Source: Arthrobacter humicola (lineage in GTDB: Bacteria > Actinomycetota > Actinomycetes > Actinomycetales > Micrococcaceae). From it: a DNA stretch of 64,000 nucleotides. Positions 17,284 to 26,413 of this stretch are shown here, piece by piece. Each line of letters opens with the position of its first letter. Positions within the stretch are counted from its first letter, which is position 1. Under the pieces are notes generated by a model that saw only the letters and a list, made by a program, of their open reading frames with translations, was not told the origin of the DNA and searched no databases. The position numbers were made by a program, and so were the translations under genes. Where the stretch lies: the NCBI RefSeq assembly GCF_022803015.1, contig NZ_JAFKON010000001.1:744001-808000 (forward strand), in the 5' to 3' direction.

Positions 17284-17336
17284 GGTACGAACCGCAGCGG
17301 GCACCGAACTGTGCCCGGGCGGGAAAAGAACGTACC
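17284..17336 (+). promoter_or_regulatory. Structured 5' leader element of tkt
   Basis: Nested stems: outer GGTACG (17284-17289) with CGTACC (17331-17336), inner CGGGCAC (17298-17304) with GTGCCCG (17311-17317), separated by an A-rich internal loop. It ends 34 nt before the GTG. It matches no riboswitch class I recognise. Confidence 0.45.
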
Positions 17337-17370
17337 GCCGGCCGTCAGCACAGAGAGGGGCCCGGTTTTC

Positions 17371-19497
17371 GTGCCACATTTGGAAGAGCAAGAACTGTCA
17401 TGGACTGACTTGGACCAGCGCGCGGTGGACACCGTCCGGGTGCTGGCCGCGGATGCGGTGGAGAAGGTCGGAAACGGCCACCCGGGGACGGCGATGAGCC
17501 TGGCTCCGGCCGCTTATTTGTTGTTCCAGAAGCTGATGCGCCACGACCCGGCGAATCCGGACTGGCTGGGCCGCGACCGGTTCGTCCTGTCCCCCGGGCA
17601 CACGTCCCTGACCCTGTACATCCAGCTGTTCCTCTCCGGCTACGGCCTGGAACTGAAGGACCTGGAGGCGCTGCGGACCTGGGGCTCGCTGACCCCGGGC
17701 CACCCGGAGTACAAGCACACCAAGGGCGTGGAGATCACCACCGGCCCGCTGGGCCAGGGCCTGGCGTCCGCGGTCGGCTTCGCCTATTCCCAGCGCCGGA
17801 TGCGCGGCCTGTTCGACGCCGACGCTCCCGCCGGCACGAGCCCGTTCGACCACACCGTCTGGGTGATCGCCTCCGACGGCGACCTGCAGGAAGGCGTCAC
17901 CTCCGAGGCGTCCTCACTCGCCGGTCACCAGGAACTGGGCAACCTCGTGGTGATCTACGACGAGAACCACATCTCGATCGAGGACGACACGGATGTGGCG
18001 TTCACCGAGGACGTCCTGGCCCGCTACGAGGCCTACGGCTGGCACACCCAGCGGGTCGACTGGACCCGGACCGGCGAATACGTCGAAGACGTCCAGGAAT
18101 TGCACGCCGCACTGCTCGCCGCGAAGGCCGAAACCGGCAAGCCCTCCATCATCTCCCTGCGGACCATCATCGGGTACCCGGCGCCGAAGAAGCAGAACAC
18201 CGGCAAGATCCACGGCTCCGCCCTCGGCGCTGAGGAAGTCGCAGCCCTGAAGAAGGTCCTGGGCTTCGACCCGGAACGCGCCTTCCAGGTCGACGAGGAC
18301 GTCCTGGCCCACGCCCGTGCCGTGCAGGACCGCGGCGCGGCCGCCCGCGCCGACTGGCAGGCCTCGTTCGAGGCGTGGCAGGCCGGCAACCCCGAGTCCG
18401 CTGCACTGCTGGAACGCGTCGAAGCGAAGAAGCTCCCGGGCGACTTCGAAGCGGCCCTGCCGGTCTTCGAAGCCGGCAAGGACGTCTCCACCCGGGCCGC
18501 CTCCGGGAAGGTCCTGAACGCGATCGGCCCGGTCATGCCCGAACTCTGGGGCGGCTCCGCCGACCTCGCGGAGTCGAACAACACCACGATCGAGGGCTCG
18601 CCCTCATTCATCCCGACGTCCCGGTCCACCGCGGCGTGGAAGGGCAACCCCTACGGCCGGGTCCTGCACTTCGGCATCCGCGAGCACGCCGCGGCGTCGA
18701 TCGTGAACGGCATCTCCCTGCACGGGCGCACCCGGGCTTTCTCCGGAACCTTCCTGATCTTCTCCGACTACCAGCGCCCCGCGATCCGGCTCGGCGCCCT
18801 CATGGGCGTCCCGTCGCTGTATGTCTGGACGCACGACTCGATCGGTCTGGGCGAGGACGGCCCCACGCACCAGCCCGTTGAGCAGCTCGCTTCCCTCCGC
18901 GCCATCCCGGGCCTGGACGTCGTCCGTCCGGGAGATGCAAACGAGGTCGCCGCGGCCTGGAAGGCCATGCTGGAAAACCACGAAAACCCCGCCGGCATCG
19001 TCCTGACCCGGCAGAACATCCCCACCTACGCCCGCGGCACCGGCGTCGCCGACGGCGACACCTTCGGCTCCACCGCCGGCGTCGAGAAGGGCGGCTACGT
19101 CCTTGCCGAGGCGTCGGAGGACGGCTCCACCGCCGAAGCCCAGGTCATCCTGATCGGCACCGGCTCCGAGGTCCAGCTCGCCGTCAACGCCCGCGAAGCG
19201 CTGCAGGCGGAGGGCATCCCCACCCGTGTGGTGTCCATGCCCTGCGTGGAATGGTTCAACAAGCAGGACGCCGCCTACCGCGACGCCGTGCTGCCCCCGG
19301 CCGTGAAGGCACGCGTCTCGGTCGAAGCCGGACTGGCCCTGGGCTGGAAGGAATTCGTCGGCGACGCCGGCCGTTCCATCTCCCTGGAGCACTTCGGCGC
19401 GTCCGCGGACTACAAGCGCCTCTTCCAGGAATTCGGCATCACGGCAGAAGCAGTCGCCGCCGCCGCGAAGGAATCCCTCGCCGGCCTCACCAACTGA
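17371..19497 (+). CDS. tkt: Transketolase
   Basis: 708-aa thiamine-diphosphate enzyme of the non-oxidative pentose-phosphate pathway. Seen: [13 protein letters not shown] (catalytic His near 37), [16 protein letters not shown], the ThDP/Mg motif [20 protein letters not shown], and [19 protein letters not shown] in the pyrimidine domain. The GTG at 17371 ([11 protein letters not shown]) has GAGAGGGG about 10 nt upstream; an open frame of 20 more codons upstream lacks homology. First gene of the tkt-tal-pgi-zwf-opcA-pgl operon. Confidence 0.95.
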   Translation: MPHLEEQELSWTDLDQRAVDTVRVLAADAVEKVGNGHPGTAMSLAPAAYLLFQKLMRHDPANPDWLGRDRFVLSPGHTSLTLYIQLFLSGYGLELKDLEALRTWGSLTPGHPEYKHTKGVEITTGPLGQGLASAVGFAYSQRRMRGLFDADAPAGTSPFDHTVWVIASDGDLQEGVTSEASSLAGHQELGNLVVIYDENHISIEDDTDVAFTEDVLARYEAYGWHTQRVDWTRTGEYVEDVQELHAALLAAKAETGKPSIISLRTIIGYPAPKKQNTGKIHGSALGAEEVAALKKVLGFDPERAFQVDEDVLAHARAVQDRGAAARADWQASFEAWQAGNPESAALLERVEAKKLPGDFEAALPVFEAGKDVSTRAASGKVLNAIGPVMPELWGGSADLAESNNTTIEGSPSFIPTSRSTAAWKGNPYGRVLHFGIREHAAASIVNGISLHGRTRAFSGTFLIFSDYQRPAIRLGALMGVPSLYVWTHDSIGLGEDGPTHQPVEQLASLRAIPGLDVVRPGDANEVAAAWKAMLENHENPAGIVLTRQNIPTYARGTGVADGDTFGSTAGVEKGGYVLAEASEDGSTAEAQVILIGTGSEVQLAVNAREALQAEGIPTRVVSMPCVEWFNKQDAAYRDAVLPPAVKARVSVEAGLALGWKEFVGDAGRSISLEHFGASADYKRLFQEFGITAEAVAAAAKESLAGLTN

Positions 19498-19508
19498 TCC
19501 ACCACCAC

Positions 19509-19538
19509 GGTTCCGGGGGACGCTGTGCCCCCGGAACC
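19509..19538 (+). other. Intercistronic hairpin between tkt and tal
   Basis: Perfect 11-bp stem GGTTCCGGGGG/CCCCCGGAACC with an 8-nt loop, no U-tract after it, ending about 13 nt before the tal ribosome binding site. It may stabilise or process the operon mRNA rather than stop transcription. Confidence 0.7.
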
Positions 19539-19560
19539 CATGATTTCCAGGAGTTATGAA

Positions 19561-20676
19561 ATGACTACCCCCACCCAGCAGCTCTCCGACGCCGGCGTCT
19601 CGATCTGGCTCGACGACCTCTCCCGCGGCCGCCTGCAGACAGGCACCCTGCGCAAGCTGATCGAAGAGAAGAACGTCGTTGGTGTCACCACCAACCCGTC
19701 GATCTTCCACGCCGCCATCACCGCCGGCCACGACTACGACGCCGTGATCGCCGCCCAGGCCGCCGCCGGCGCCACCGTCGAAGAGACCGTCTTCGAAATC
19801 ACGACCACCGACGTCGCCGACGCCTGCGACCTGTTCGCCCCGGTCGCCGCGGCCACCAAGGGCGTCGACGGCCGCGTCTCCATCGAGGTCGACCCCCGCC
19901 TGGCCTGGGACACCGCCGGCACCATCGCCGAAGCGAAGCACCTGTACAAGAAGGTCAACAAGGACAACGTCCTGATCAAGATCCCGGCCACCCTCGAAGG
20001 CCTCGAGGCGATCACCGCCACCCTGGCCGAGGGCATCAGCGTCAACGTGACCCTGATCTTCTCGCTGGAACGCTACCGCGCCGTGATCAACGCTTTCCAG
20101 TCCGGGCTCGAGCAGGCCAAGGACAACGGCCACGACCTGTCCACGATCCACTCGGTCGCGTCCTTCTTCGTCTCCCGCGTCGATGCCGAAATCGACAAGC
20201 GCCTCAACGCCATCGGCACCGAGGAAGCCAAGGCACTCAAGGGCAAGGCCGGCCTGGCCAACGCGCGTCTGGCCTACCAGGTCTACGAGGAGCTTTTCTC
20301 CACCGAACGCTGGGCACTGCTGGCCGAGGCCGGCGCCCTGCCGCAGCGCCCCCTGTGGGCCTCCACCGGCGTGAAGGACCCGGCCTACCCGGACACGCTC
20401 TACGTCACCGAACTCGTTGCCCCCGGCGTCGTCAACACCATGCCGGAGAAGACGCTCGACGCGACGTTCGACCACGGCACCGTCACGGGCGACACCGTCA
20501 CCCGCGGCTACGACGACGCCAACGCCACGCTGAACTCCCTCGACGCGCTGGGGATTTCCTACAACGACGTCGTCGCCCTGCTCGAATCCGAAGGCCTGGA
20601 CAAGTTCGTGGCCAGCTGGAAGGAACTGCTGGGCGACGTCGAAGGCGCCCTGGCCTCTGCACGGAAGGCTTCCTAA
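19561..20676 (+). CDS. tal: Transaldolase
   Basis: 371-aa transaldolase. Seen: [13 protein letters not shown] (41-53) and the Schiff-base lysine in [13 protein letters not shown] (K140). The length is that of the longer actinobacterial/plastid-like Tal class rather than the ~220-residue TalC class. AGGAG lies 7 nt before the ATG. The pgi gene starts 6 nt after its stop, so the two are tightly coupled. Confidence 0.95.
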   Translation: MTTPTQQLSDAGVSIWLDDLSRGRLQTGTLRKLIEEKNVVGVTTNPSIFHAAITAGHDYDAVIAAQAAAGATVEETVFEITTTDVADACDLFAPVAAATKGVDGRVSIEVDPRLAWDTAGTIAEAKHLYKKVNKDNVLIKIPATLEGLEAITATLAEGISVNVTLIFSLERYRAVINAFQSGLEQAKDNGHDLSTIHSVASFFVSRVDAEIDKRLNAIGTEEAKALKGKAGLANARLAYQVYEELFSTERWALLAEAGALPQRPLWASTGVKDPAYPDTLYVTELVAPGVVNTMPEKTLDATFDHGTVTGDTVTRGYDDANATLNSLDALGISYNDVVALLESEGLDKFVASWKELLGDVEGALASARKAS

Positions 20677-20682
20677 CCCACC

Positions 20683-22317
20683 ATGAGCACACTCAGCTAC
20701 GACGCCACCGGCGCAGCCCACCAGGCACATGAGCAGCACCTCCCGGCACTGCTGGGAGACCGCATTGCCACCCGGATCTTCGCGAAGGACCACACCCTGT
20801 GGGGTCCGGAAGCAGAGCAGGAATCCGCTGTCCGGCTGGGCTGGGTCGAGGCGGCTTCCGTCTCCCAGCCGCTGGTCGGCGACATTCTCGAACTCCGCGA
20901 CGCGCTGAAGGCCGAGGGCGTAACGCGGATCGTCCTCTGCGGGATGGGCGGTTCTTCGCTGGCGCCTGAAGTCATTGCGGGCACCGCTGGCGTCGAGCTG
21001 ACTGTTCTGGACAGCACCGACCCCGAACAGGTCAGTGCCGCGGTGGCGGACCGGCTGGACGAAACCGCGATCGTGGTTTCGTCCAAGTCCGGCTCCACTG
21101 TGGAAACGGATTCGCAGCGCCGGATCTTCGAGCAGGCGTTCACCGATGCCGGGATCGATGCGAAGAGCCGCATCATCATCGTCACCGACCCGGGGTCGCC
21201 GCTGGACAAGGCGTCCCGGGAGGCGGGCTACCGCGCCGTCTTCAATGCAGATCCGAACGTCGGCGGCCGTTTCTCGGCCCTGACCGCCTTCGGGCTGGTC
21301 CCGTGCGGGCTGGCCGGCGTCGACATCCAGGCTTTCCTGGATGAGGCCGAAGAAGCCGCCGAGATCCTCAATGAGGACTCGGAGGACAACATCGGCCTCG
21401 CTCTCGGCACCGCCCTGGGCGGCACCAGCCCGCTGCGCAACAAGATCGTCATCGCGGAGGACGGATCCGGGATCGTGGGCTTCGCCGACTGGGCCGAGCA
21501 GCTCATCGCCGAATCCACGGGCAAGCTCGGCACAGGCGTGCTGCCGGTCGTCGCCGGTCCTGCCTCCCCGGAAGCCACTCTGGGCGCCCCCGATGTCCTG
21601 GTCATCAGGCTCGTCGCGGCGGATGCCGACGTGCAGCTCGGCGAGAACGAGGTCGCCATCGCCGGCGGCCTGGCCACGCAGATGATGGTGTGGGAATTCG
21701 CCACCGCCGTGGCCGGCCGCCTGCTCGGCATCAACCCGTTCGACCAGCCGGACGTCGAGGCAGCGAAGATCGCCGCCCGCGGCCTGCTGGACGCACAGCC
21801 CGCACCGACGCCGGCGAATTTCACCGACGGCGCGATCGAGGTCCGCGGCGGGGAATGGCTCGGTGACGCCGGCACCGCGGCTGAGGCTGTCAGCGCCCTG
21901 CTCAGCGAACTCGGCCCGGACAACTACCTCAGCGTCCAGGCCTATTTCGACCGGCTGGCCTATGCCAGCTTCGAAGGCGTCCGGGACGAACTGGCCGCGG
22001 TCAGCGGACGCCCGGTCACCTTTGGCTGGGGCCCGCGGTTCCTGCACTCCACCGGCCAGTTCCACAAGGGCGGACCCGCGATCGGCGTTTTCCTGCAGGT
22101 CACGGCCGCATCCGCGGCTGACCTGGCCATCCCGGACCGGCCGTTCACGTTCGGCGAGCTGATCTCGGCGCAGGCCGCGGGCGATGCCCAGGTCCTGTCC
22201 GAGCACGGCCGTCCGGTCCTCCGGCTGCACCTGGCCGACCGCGCCGCGGGTGTGAAGCAGCTCCAGGAGCTCGTCACCTCCCTTGCCGGCCAGGCAGTAT
22301 CCTCCACTGAAAGCTAA
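20683..22317 (+). CDS. pgi: Glucose-6-phosphate isomerase
   Basis: 544-aa PGI with a sugar-isomerase (SIS) core: CGMGGSSLAPEVIAG for phosphate contacts, VVSSKSGSTVETDSQ, and the signature-like DPNVGGRFSALTAFGLVP. The C-terminal block contains STGQFHKGGP. The sequence is more like the PGI half of bifunctional transaldolase/PGI proteins than the E. coli-type enzyme, and the neighbouring tal gene lies only 6 nt away. ATG start with GGAAGG within the tal 3' end. It should return fructose-6-P to glucose-6-P for zwf. Confidence 0.88.
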   Translation: MSTLSYDATGAAHQAHEQHLPALLGDRIATRIFAKDHTLWGPEAEQESAVRLGWVEAASVSQPLVGDILELRDALKAEGVTRIVLCGMGGSSLAPEVIAGTAGVELTVLDSTDPEQVSAAVADRLDETAIVVSSKSGSTVETDSQRRIFEQAFTDAGIDAKSRIIIVTDPGSPLDKASREAGYRAVFNADPNVGGRFSALTAFGLVPCGLAGVDIQAFLDEAEEAAEILNEDSEDNIGLALGTALGGTSPLRNKIVIAEDGSGIVGFADWAEQLIAESTGKLGTGVLPVVAGPASPEATLGAPDVLVIRLVAADADVQLGENEVAIAGGLATQMMVWEFATAVAGRLLGINPFDQPDVEAAKIAARGLLDAQPAPTPANFTDGAIEVRGGEWLGDAGTAAEAVSALLSELGPDNYLSVQAYFDRLAYASFEGVRDELAAVSGRPVTFGWGPRFLHSTGQFHKGGPAIGVFLQVTAASAADLAIPDRPFTFGELISAQAAGDAQVLSEHGRPVLRLHLADRAAGVKQLQELVTSLAGQAVSSTES

Positions 22318-22332
22318 GGCACCCACGCAACC

Positions 22333-23895
22333 ATGCCAGAAACCTACATCGGCGGCAGGAACACGGCCGGCCGGGGGCGCAATCCGCTCCGGGACCCCCG
22401 TGACCGCCGTCTGAACCGTATTGCCGGACCGGCGTCGCTGGTCCTGTTCGGGGTGACCGGGGACCTCGCCCGCAAGAAGCTCATGCCCGCCGTGTATGAC
22501 CTTGCCAACCGCGGGCTGTTGCCGCCGAGCTTCGCGCTGGTGGGCTTTGCCCGCCGCGAGTGGGAGAACGAGGACTTCGCCGCGGAGGTCAAGGAGTCCG
22601 TCAAGGCGTACGCCCGCACCCCGTTCGACGAAACGGTCTGGAAGCAGCTCTCCGAGGGCATCCGCTTCGTGCAGGGCGAGTTCGACGACGACGAGGCATT
22701 CAAGCGGCTCTCCGACACGATCGATGAGCTCGACGAACAGCGCGGGACGCGGGGAAACCACGCGTTCTACCTCTCGATCCCGCCGAAGGCCTTCGAGCAG
22801 GTCTGCCGTCAGCTCTCCAAGCACGGCCTGGCCCAGGCCGCGGGCGACAACTGGCGCCGCGTGGTGATCGAAAAGCCGTTCGGACACGACCTCGAGTCGG
22901 CCCGGCAGCTCAACGACATCGTCGAGTCGGTGTTCCCGCCGGACGCGGTGTTCCGGATCGACCACTACCTGGGCAAGGAGACGGTGCAGAACATCCTGGC
23001 ACTGCGCTTCGCCAACCAGCTCTTCGAGCCGCTCTGGAACGCCAACTATGTGGACCACGTCCAGATCACCATGGCCGAGGACATCGGGACCGGAGGCCGG
23101 GCAGGCTACTACGACGGCGTGGGCGCGGCCCGCGACGTCATCCAGAACCACCTGCTGCAGCTGCTGGCCCTGACGGCGATGGAAGAACCGATCTCCTTCA
23201 ACGCGGACGACCTGCGTGCCGAGAAGGAAAAGGTCCTCGCCGCCGTCCGGCTCCCCGAGGACCTCTCCTCCCACTCCGCCCGCGGGCAGTTCACCGGCGG
23301 CTGGCAGGGCGGCGAGGAAGTCCTCGGGTACCTGGAGGAGGAGGGCATCCCGGCCGATTCCAAGACCGAGACGTTCGCCGCGATCCGGGTGGACATCAAC
23401 ACCCGCCGCTGGTCCGGCGCGCCGTTCTACCTGCGCGCCGGCAAGCGGCTGGGGCGCCGGGTGACGGAGATCGCCGTCGTGTTCAAGCGCGCACCAAACC
23501 TGCTCTTCACGGACCACGGCGAGGACGACTTCGGCCAGAACGCCGTGGTGATCCGGGTCCAGCCTGACGAGGGCGCCACGATCCGGTTCGGTTCCAAGGT
23601 CCCGGGCACCCAGATGGAGGTCCGCGACGTCACCATGGACTTCGGCTACGGCCACTCTTTCACTGAGTCCAGTCCCGAAGCCTACGAACGCCTGATCCTG
23701 GATGTGCTCCTGGGCGAGCCGCCGCTGTTCCCCCGGCACCAGGAAGTTGAGCTGTCCTGGAAGATCCTGGATCCCTTCGAGGAATACTGGGCCGGCCTGG
23801 ACGAACAGCCCCAGCCCTACGCTCCCGGCAGCTGGGGCCCTGCCTCGGCCGATGAGCTCCTTGCCCGCGACGGACGAACCTGGAGAAGGCCATGA
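22333..23895 (+). CDS. zwf: Glucose-6-phosphate dehydrogenase
   Basis: 520-aa NADP-dependent enzyme opening the oxidative pentose-phosphate pathway. Seen: dinucleotide-binding LFGVTGDLARKKL (38-50), active-site RIDHYLGKE (208-216) and EKPFGHDLESA. The N-terminus has about 30 extra residues with many Arg before the Rossmann fold, common in actinobacterial Zwf. It overlaps opcA by 4 nt (ATGA), consistent with OpcA being its assembly/activator partner. Confidence 0.95.
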   Translation: MPETYIGGRNTAGRGRNPLRDPRDRRLNRIAGPASLVLFGVTGDLARKKLMPAVYDLANRGLLPPSFALVGFARREWENEDFAAEVKESVKAYARTPFDETVWKQLSEGIRFVQGEFDDDEAFKRLSDTIDELDEQRGTRGNHAFYLSIPPKAFEQVCRQLSKHGLAQAAGDNWRRVVIEKPFGHDLESARQLNDIVESVFPPDAVFRIDHYLGKETVQNILALRFANQLFEPLWNANYVDHVQITMAEDIGTGGRAGYYDGVGAARDVIQNHLLQLLALTAMEEPISFNADDLRAEKEKVLAAVRLPEDLSSHSARGQFTGGWQGGEEVLGYLEEEGIPADSKTETFAAIRVDINTRRWSGAPFYLRAGKRLGRRVTEIAVVFKRAPNLLFTDHGEDDFGQNAVVIRVQPDEGATIRFGSKVPGTQMEVRDVTMDFGYGHSFTESSPEAYERLILDVLLGEPPLFPRHQEVELSWKILDPFEEYWAGLDEQPQPYAPGSWGPASADELLARDGRTWRRP

Positions 23896-24833
23896 TCGTA
23901 GATCTTCCCGACACCACCACCTCCAAGATTTCCAAGAAGATTATGGCCCTGCGCGAGCAGGGTGGCGTGATCGCCCTTGGCCGGGTCCTGACCCTCGTGG
24001 TCGTCACCCGCTCCGGGCTGGAAGAGGAGGCCATCGAGGCCGCCAACGAGGCCAGCCGGGAACACCCGTGCCGGATCATCGTCCTCGCCGACGCCGGGGC
24101 CTCGGCCCCGACCCGGCTGGACGCCCAGATCCGCGTTGGCGGCGACGCCGGCGCCTCCGAGGTGATCCTGCTGCGCGGCTACGGCGAACTGGCCGAGGAA
24201 AGCGAATCCCTCGTCGCGGCCCTGCTGCTCCCGGACGCCCCGATCGTGGCCTGGTGGCCGCACGGCGCGCCCAGGAACGCGTGCCAGACCTCGGTCGGGG
24301 GCATCGCGCACCGCCGGATCACCGACTCGGCCAATGAAGCGGACCCGGTCGCGGCGCTGGAGAACATCCGCCGCACCTACAAGGCCGGCGACACGGACCT
24401 GGCTTGGACCCGGCTGACCAACTGGCGCATCCAGCTGGCCGCGGTCCTGGACCAGGTGGACGACTCGCCGGTGACGGCCGTGGCCGTCGAGGGCGCCTCG
24501 GACTCCCCCAGCACCGTGCTTCTCGCAGCCTGGCTCACCCTGGCCCTGGACGTTCCCGTGACGATTGTGGCGGATCCGGCCGGAACCGGCATCCGGCGCG
24601 TCCGGCTGACCCGGCCCGGCGGCGACATCCAGCTCTTCCGGCCCGGGCTCACCATCGCGGAACTGACCCAGCCCGGCCAGCCCGCCCAGCGGATCTCACT
24701 GCCCCGCCGCAGCCTCAAGGACTGCCTGGCCGAAGAACTCCGACGCCTGGATCCGGACGAAGTCTTCGGTGAAGTGATTACTATGGGACTGCCGCGTACC
24801 AATCTAAGGAGTGTCCGTCCCAGTGAGCGCTGA
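23892..24833 (+). CDS. opcA: OpcA, glucose-6-phosphate dehydrogenase assembly protein
   Basis: 313-aa protein of the OpcA family, needed for assembly or redox regulation of G6PDH. Seen: TTSKISKKIMALREQGG near the N-terminus, LLLPDAPIVAWWPHGAP in the middle and the family-typical gene position immediately after zwf. It overlaps both zwf (4 nt) and pgl. No catalytic motif is expected. Confidence 0.92.
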   Translation: MIVDLPDTTTSKISKKIMALREQGGVIALGRVLTLVVVTRSGLEEEAIEAANEASREHPCRIIVLADAGASAPTRLDAQIRVGGDAGASEVILLRGYGELAEESESLVAALLLPDAPIVAWWPHGAPRNACQTSVGGIAHRRITDSANEADPVAALENIRRTYKAGDTDLAWTRLTNWRIQLAAVLDQVDDSPVTAVAVEGASDSPSTVLLAAWLTLALDVPVTIVADPAGTGIRRVRLTRPGGDIQLFRPGLTIAELTQPGQPAQRISLPRRSLKDCLAEELRRLDPDEVFGEVITMGLPRTNLRSVRPSER

Positions 24834-25641
24834 CCCGAGAGTAAGCATCCATCCTGACTCGACCGTTCTGATGGCGGCCATCGCAGCCCGCCTGATTACC
24901 AAGCTGGTGGATATCCAGGACCGGCACGGCGAGGCCACGGTAGTGCTTACCGGGGGAACGATGGGCATCGGCTCGCTCAAGGCAGTGGCCGAATCGCCCG
25001 CGGCGCGGGCCGTCGACTGGTCCAAGGTGAACTTCTGGTGGGGTGACGAGCGCTTCATGGCGGCCGGCGACGCCGAGCGCAACGCCCGCCAGGCCCAGGA
25101 CGCCCTCCTGTCCCACATCAATGTTGATCCGGCGCGCGTCCATGTGCCCGGTTCCACCGATGACTTCGACAGCCCGGACGACGCCGCGGCCGACTATGCC
25201 CGCCGGCTCGCCGAGGCGGCGGCCGCCGAGCACGCCGCTGACATGTCCGACGACAGGCCGGAACAGCCTGCGCGGCTCCCCCGCCTGGACATCGTCCTCC
25301 TCGGCGTCGGGCCGGACGCACACGTCGCCTCGCTCTTCCCGGAGCAGGCCGGCATCCGGGAGAAAGAACTGACTGTCGTGGGCGTCCGCAACTCCCCCAA
25401 GCCGCCGCCGGCGCGGGTGTCGCTGACGTTGCCGGCGATCAACACGGCATCCGAGGTGTGGATGGTGGTGGCCGGTGACGACAAGGCCGGCGCCGTAGGG
25501 CTCGCCCTGGCCGGCGCCAATCCCGTGCAGGTGCCCGCCGCGGGGCCGCGCGGCCGCCGGGAAACGCTGTGGCTGATTGACGAGGACGCGGCCTCACGGG
25601 TCCCGGAGCAGCTCGTCCGGAAGGGTCCGTCCGGAGCGTAG
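24823..25641 (+). CDS. pgl: 6-phosphogluconolactonase
   Basis: 272-aa enzyme (NagB/Pgl family) hydrolysing 6-phosphogluconolactone. Seen: VVLTGGTMGIGSL, FWWGDERFMAAGDAERN with the conserved WxDER-type block, and LLGVGPDAHVASLFP. Of two GTG codons I prefer 24823 (MSADPRVS) because AAGGAG is 11 nt upstream; the one at 24811 overlaps that site. Its last 48 nt overlap the 3' end of the convergent rbpA gene. Confidence 0.92.
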   Translation: MSADPRVSIHPDSTVLMAAIAARLITKLVDIQDRHGEATVVLTGGTMGIGSLKAVAESPAARAVDWSKVNFWWGDERFMAAGDAERNARQAQDALLSHINVDPARVHVPGSTDDFDSPDDAAADYARRLAEAAAAEHAADMSDDRPEQPARLPRLDIVLLGVGPDAHVASLFPEQAGIREKELTVVGVRNSPKPPPARVSLTLPAINTASEVWMVVAGDDKAGAVGLALAGANPVQVPAAGPRGRRETLWLIDEDAASRVPEQLVRKGPSGA

Positions 25642-25989
25642 ACGCTCCAGCGCTCCAGCCAGCACGTCTTCGGCGTCCTGGCTGGAGCGCCGTTCTTTAA
25701 CGTATTCCAGATGCGTCTTGAAGCCCTCTGTTGGCGTTTCCTCCAGGGCAAACTTTGATTCGTCGCGGGTTGCGGTGCCGCCGCAGCGCCGGCAGTCCCA
25801 AACTCCGGGGATCTGTTCCTCCGGCAGCTGTGCGAACACGAGCGAGGTTTCATGGCCCTTGGCGCACCGGAAAGCTACACGAATACGGGGCTGGCGTACG
25901 CCGGCCCCGTTCAGTGGTTCATGGCGGGGAGTGGCCCCCTCGGTGGCGCCCACACGGATTCCTTTGAATCCGGAAGCAGAATGCAGCAT
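25594..25989 (-). CDS. rbpA: RbpA, RNA polymerase-binding protein
   Basis: 131-aa actinobacterial general transcription factor that binds RNA polymerase and group-1/2 sigma factors. Seen: an N-terminal tail starting MLHSASGFKGIRVG, a zinc-ribbon-type core with FRCAKGHE and WDCRRCGG, and a C-terminal sigma-interacting helix region EYVKERRSSQDAEDVLAGAL. The start ATG has AGGAG 6 nt upstream. Both the start region and the coding end have unusual structure: a 13-nt perfect complement of the SD/ATG region lies upstream, and a terminator-like hairpin is built into the codons near the end. Confidence 0.92.
   Translation of the reverse strand: MLHSASGFKGIRVGATEGATPRHEPLNGAGVRQPRIRVAFRCAKGHETSLVFAQLPEEQIPGVWDCRRCGGTATRDESKFALEETPTEGFKTHLEYVKERRSSQDAEDVLAGALERLRSGRTLPDELLRDP
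25650..25698 (+). terminator. Terminator of the tkt-pgl operon inside rbpA coding sequence
   Basis: Perfect 13-bp stem GCGCTCCAGCCAG/CTGGCTGGAGCGC with an inner ACG/CGT closing pair, followed by cgttcttt. It begins 9 nt after the pgl stop but lies wholly within the antisense rbpA reading frame. Confidence 0.75.
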
Positions 25990-26062
25990 CGGGAACTCCT
26001 GGCTACTTAGCTGGTGGAAGTGCAAGACGACAGCCACAGTGTAGTTCGTGAGTTCCCGATGC
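25986..26062 (-). promoter_or_regulatory. 13-bp inverted repeat covering rbpA SD/start and its upstream complement
   Basis: GAGTTCCCGATGC (SD remnant plus ATG, on the minus strand) has a perfect inverted copy GCATCGGGAACTC 51 nt upstream. In an mRNA starting upstream of 26062 the two would pair and block initiation. A possible -10 TACACT (26043-26038, minus) between the arms would make a shorter mRNA lacking the upstream arm. Confidence 0.6.
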
Positions 26063-26107
26063 CGGGAGGGCCATAAGGACCCCATATGAAGTTTTCGGAC
26101 GGGCGTC

Positions 26108-26365
26108 CTAGGAATCGGCGCCTGTGCTGAACCGCATGAGCAGCCCGAGGGCGATGATCACCACTCCCCAGGTGATTCCCAGGATGACCGTGAACCGGTT
26201 GAGGTTCCGTTCCGCGACGCCGGAGGAGCTCAGGCCCGAGCTCATGCCGCCGCCGAACATGTCGGACAGGCCGCCTCCGCGTCCCTTATGGAGCAGGATG
26301 AGCAACGTCAGCAGGAGGCTGGTGATGCCCAGGAGGACCTGCAGAATGACATGAAGAACGTCCAC
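26108..26365 (-). CDS. secG: SecG preprotein translocase subunit
   Basis: 85-aa membrane subunit of SecYEG. Two membrane helices: VLHVILQVLLGITSLLLTLL and TVILGITWGVVIIALGLLM, separated by the typical loop LHKGRGGGLSDMFGGG. GTG start with GAAAGG 5 nt upstream. It follows tpiA by 48 nt in the glycolytic operon, a standard actinobacterial arrangement. Confidence 0.93.
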   Translation of the reverse strand: MDVLHVILQVLLGITSLLLTLLILLHKGRGGGLSDMFGGGMSSGLSSSGVAERNLNRFTVILGITWGVVIIALGLLMRFSTGADS

Positions 26366-26413
26366 GACGGCCTTTCAGAAGGATTGGATTGCGGGGGTCA
26401 GGCTGTGTCCGGA

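Larger units (their letters stand above)
16883..17370. other. 488-bp divergent intergenic region ctaB/tkt
   Basis: No gene supported. It holds a 14-bp direct repeat (gttctgtctggctg at 16886-16899 and 16904-16917), GC-rich sequence to about 17100, an AT-richer block 17105-17215 with a candidate tkt promoter, and a structured tkt leader (17284-17336). A short open frame starting at 17252 runs into tkt and looks fortuitous. Confidence 0.7.

Noticed and set aside
17252..17497. Upstream open frame in the tkt leader
   Set aside because: Runs out of frame into tkt without homology or ribosome site; the leader is better explained as structured RNA.
18604..23739. 1711-codon open frame antisense to tkt-tal-pgi-zwf
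   Set aside because: Shadow of high-GC codon bias (the third-position GC of the sense genes keeps the antisense frame free of stops); the sense genes are unmistakable.
24811..24822. Earlier GTG start for pgl
   Set aside because: It overlaps the AAGGAG that serves the GTG at 24823.
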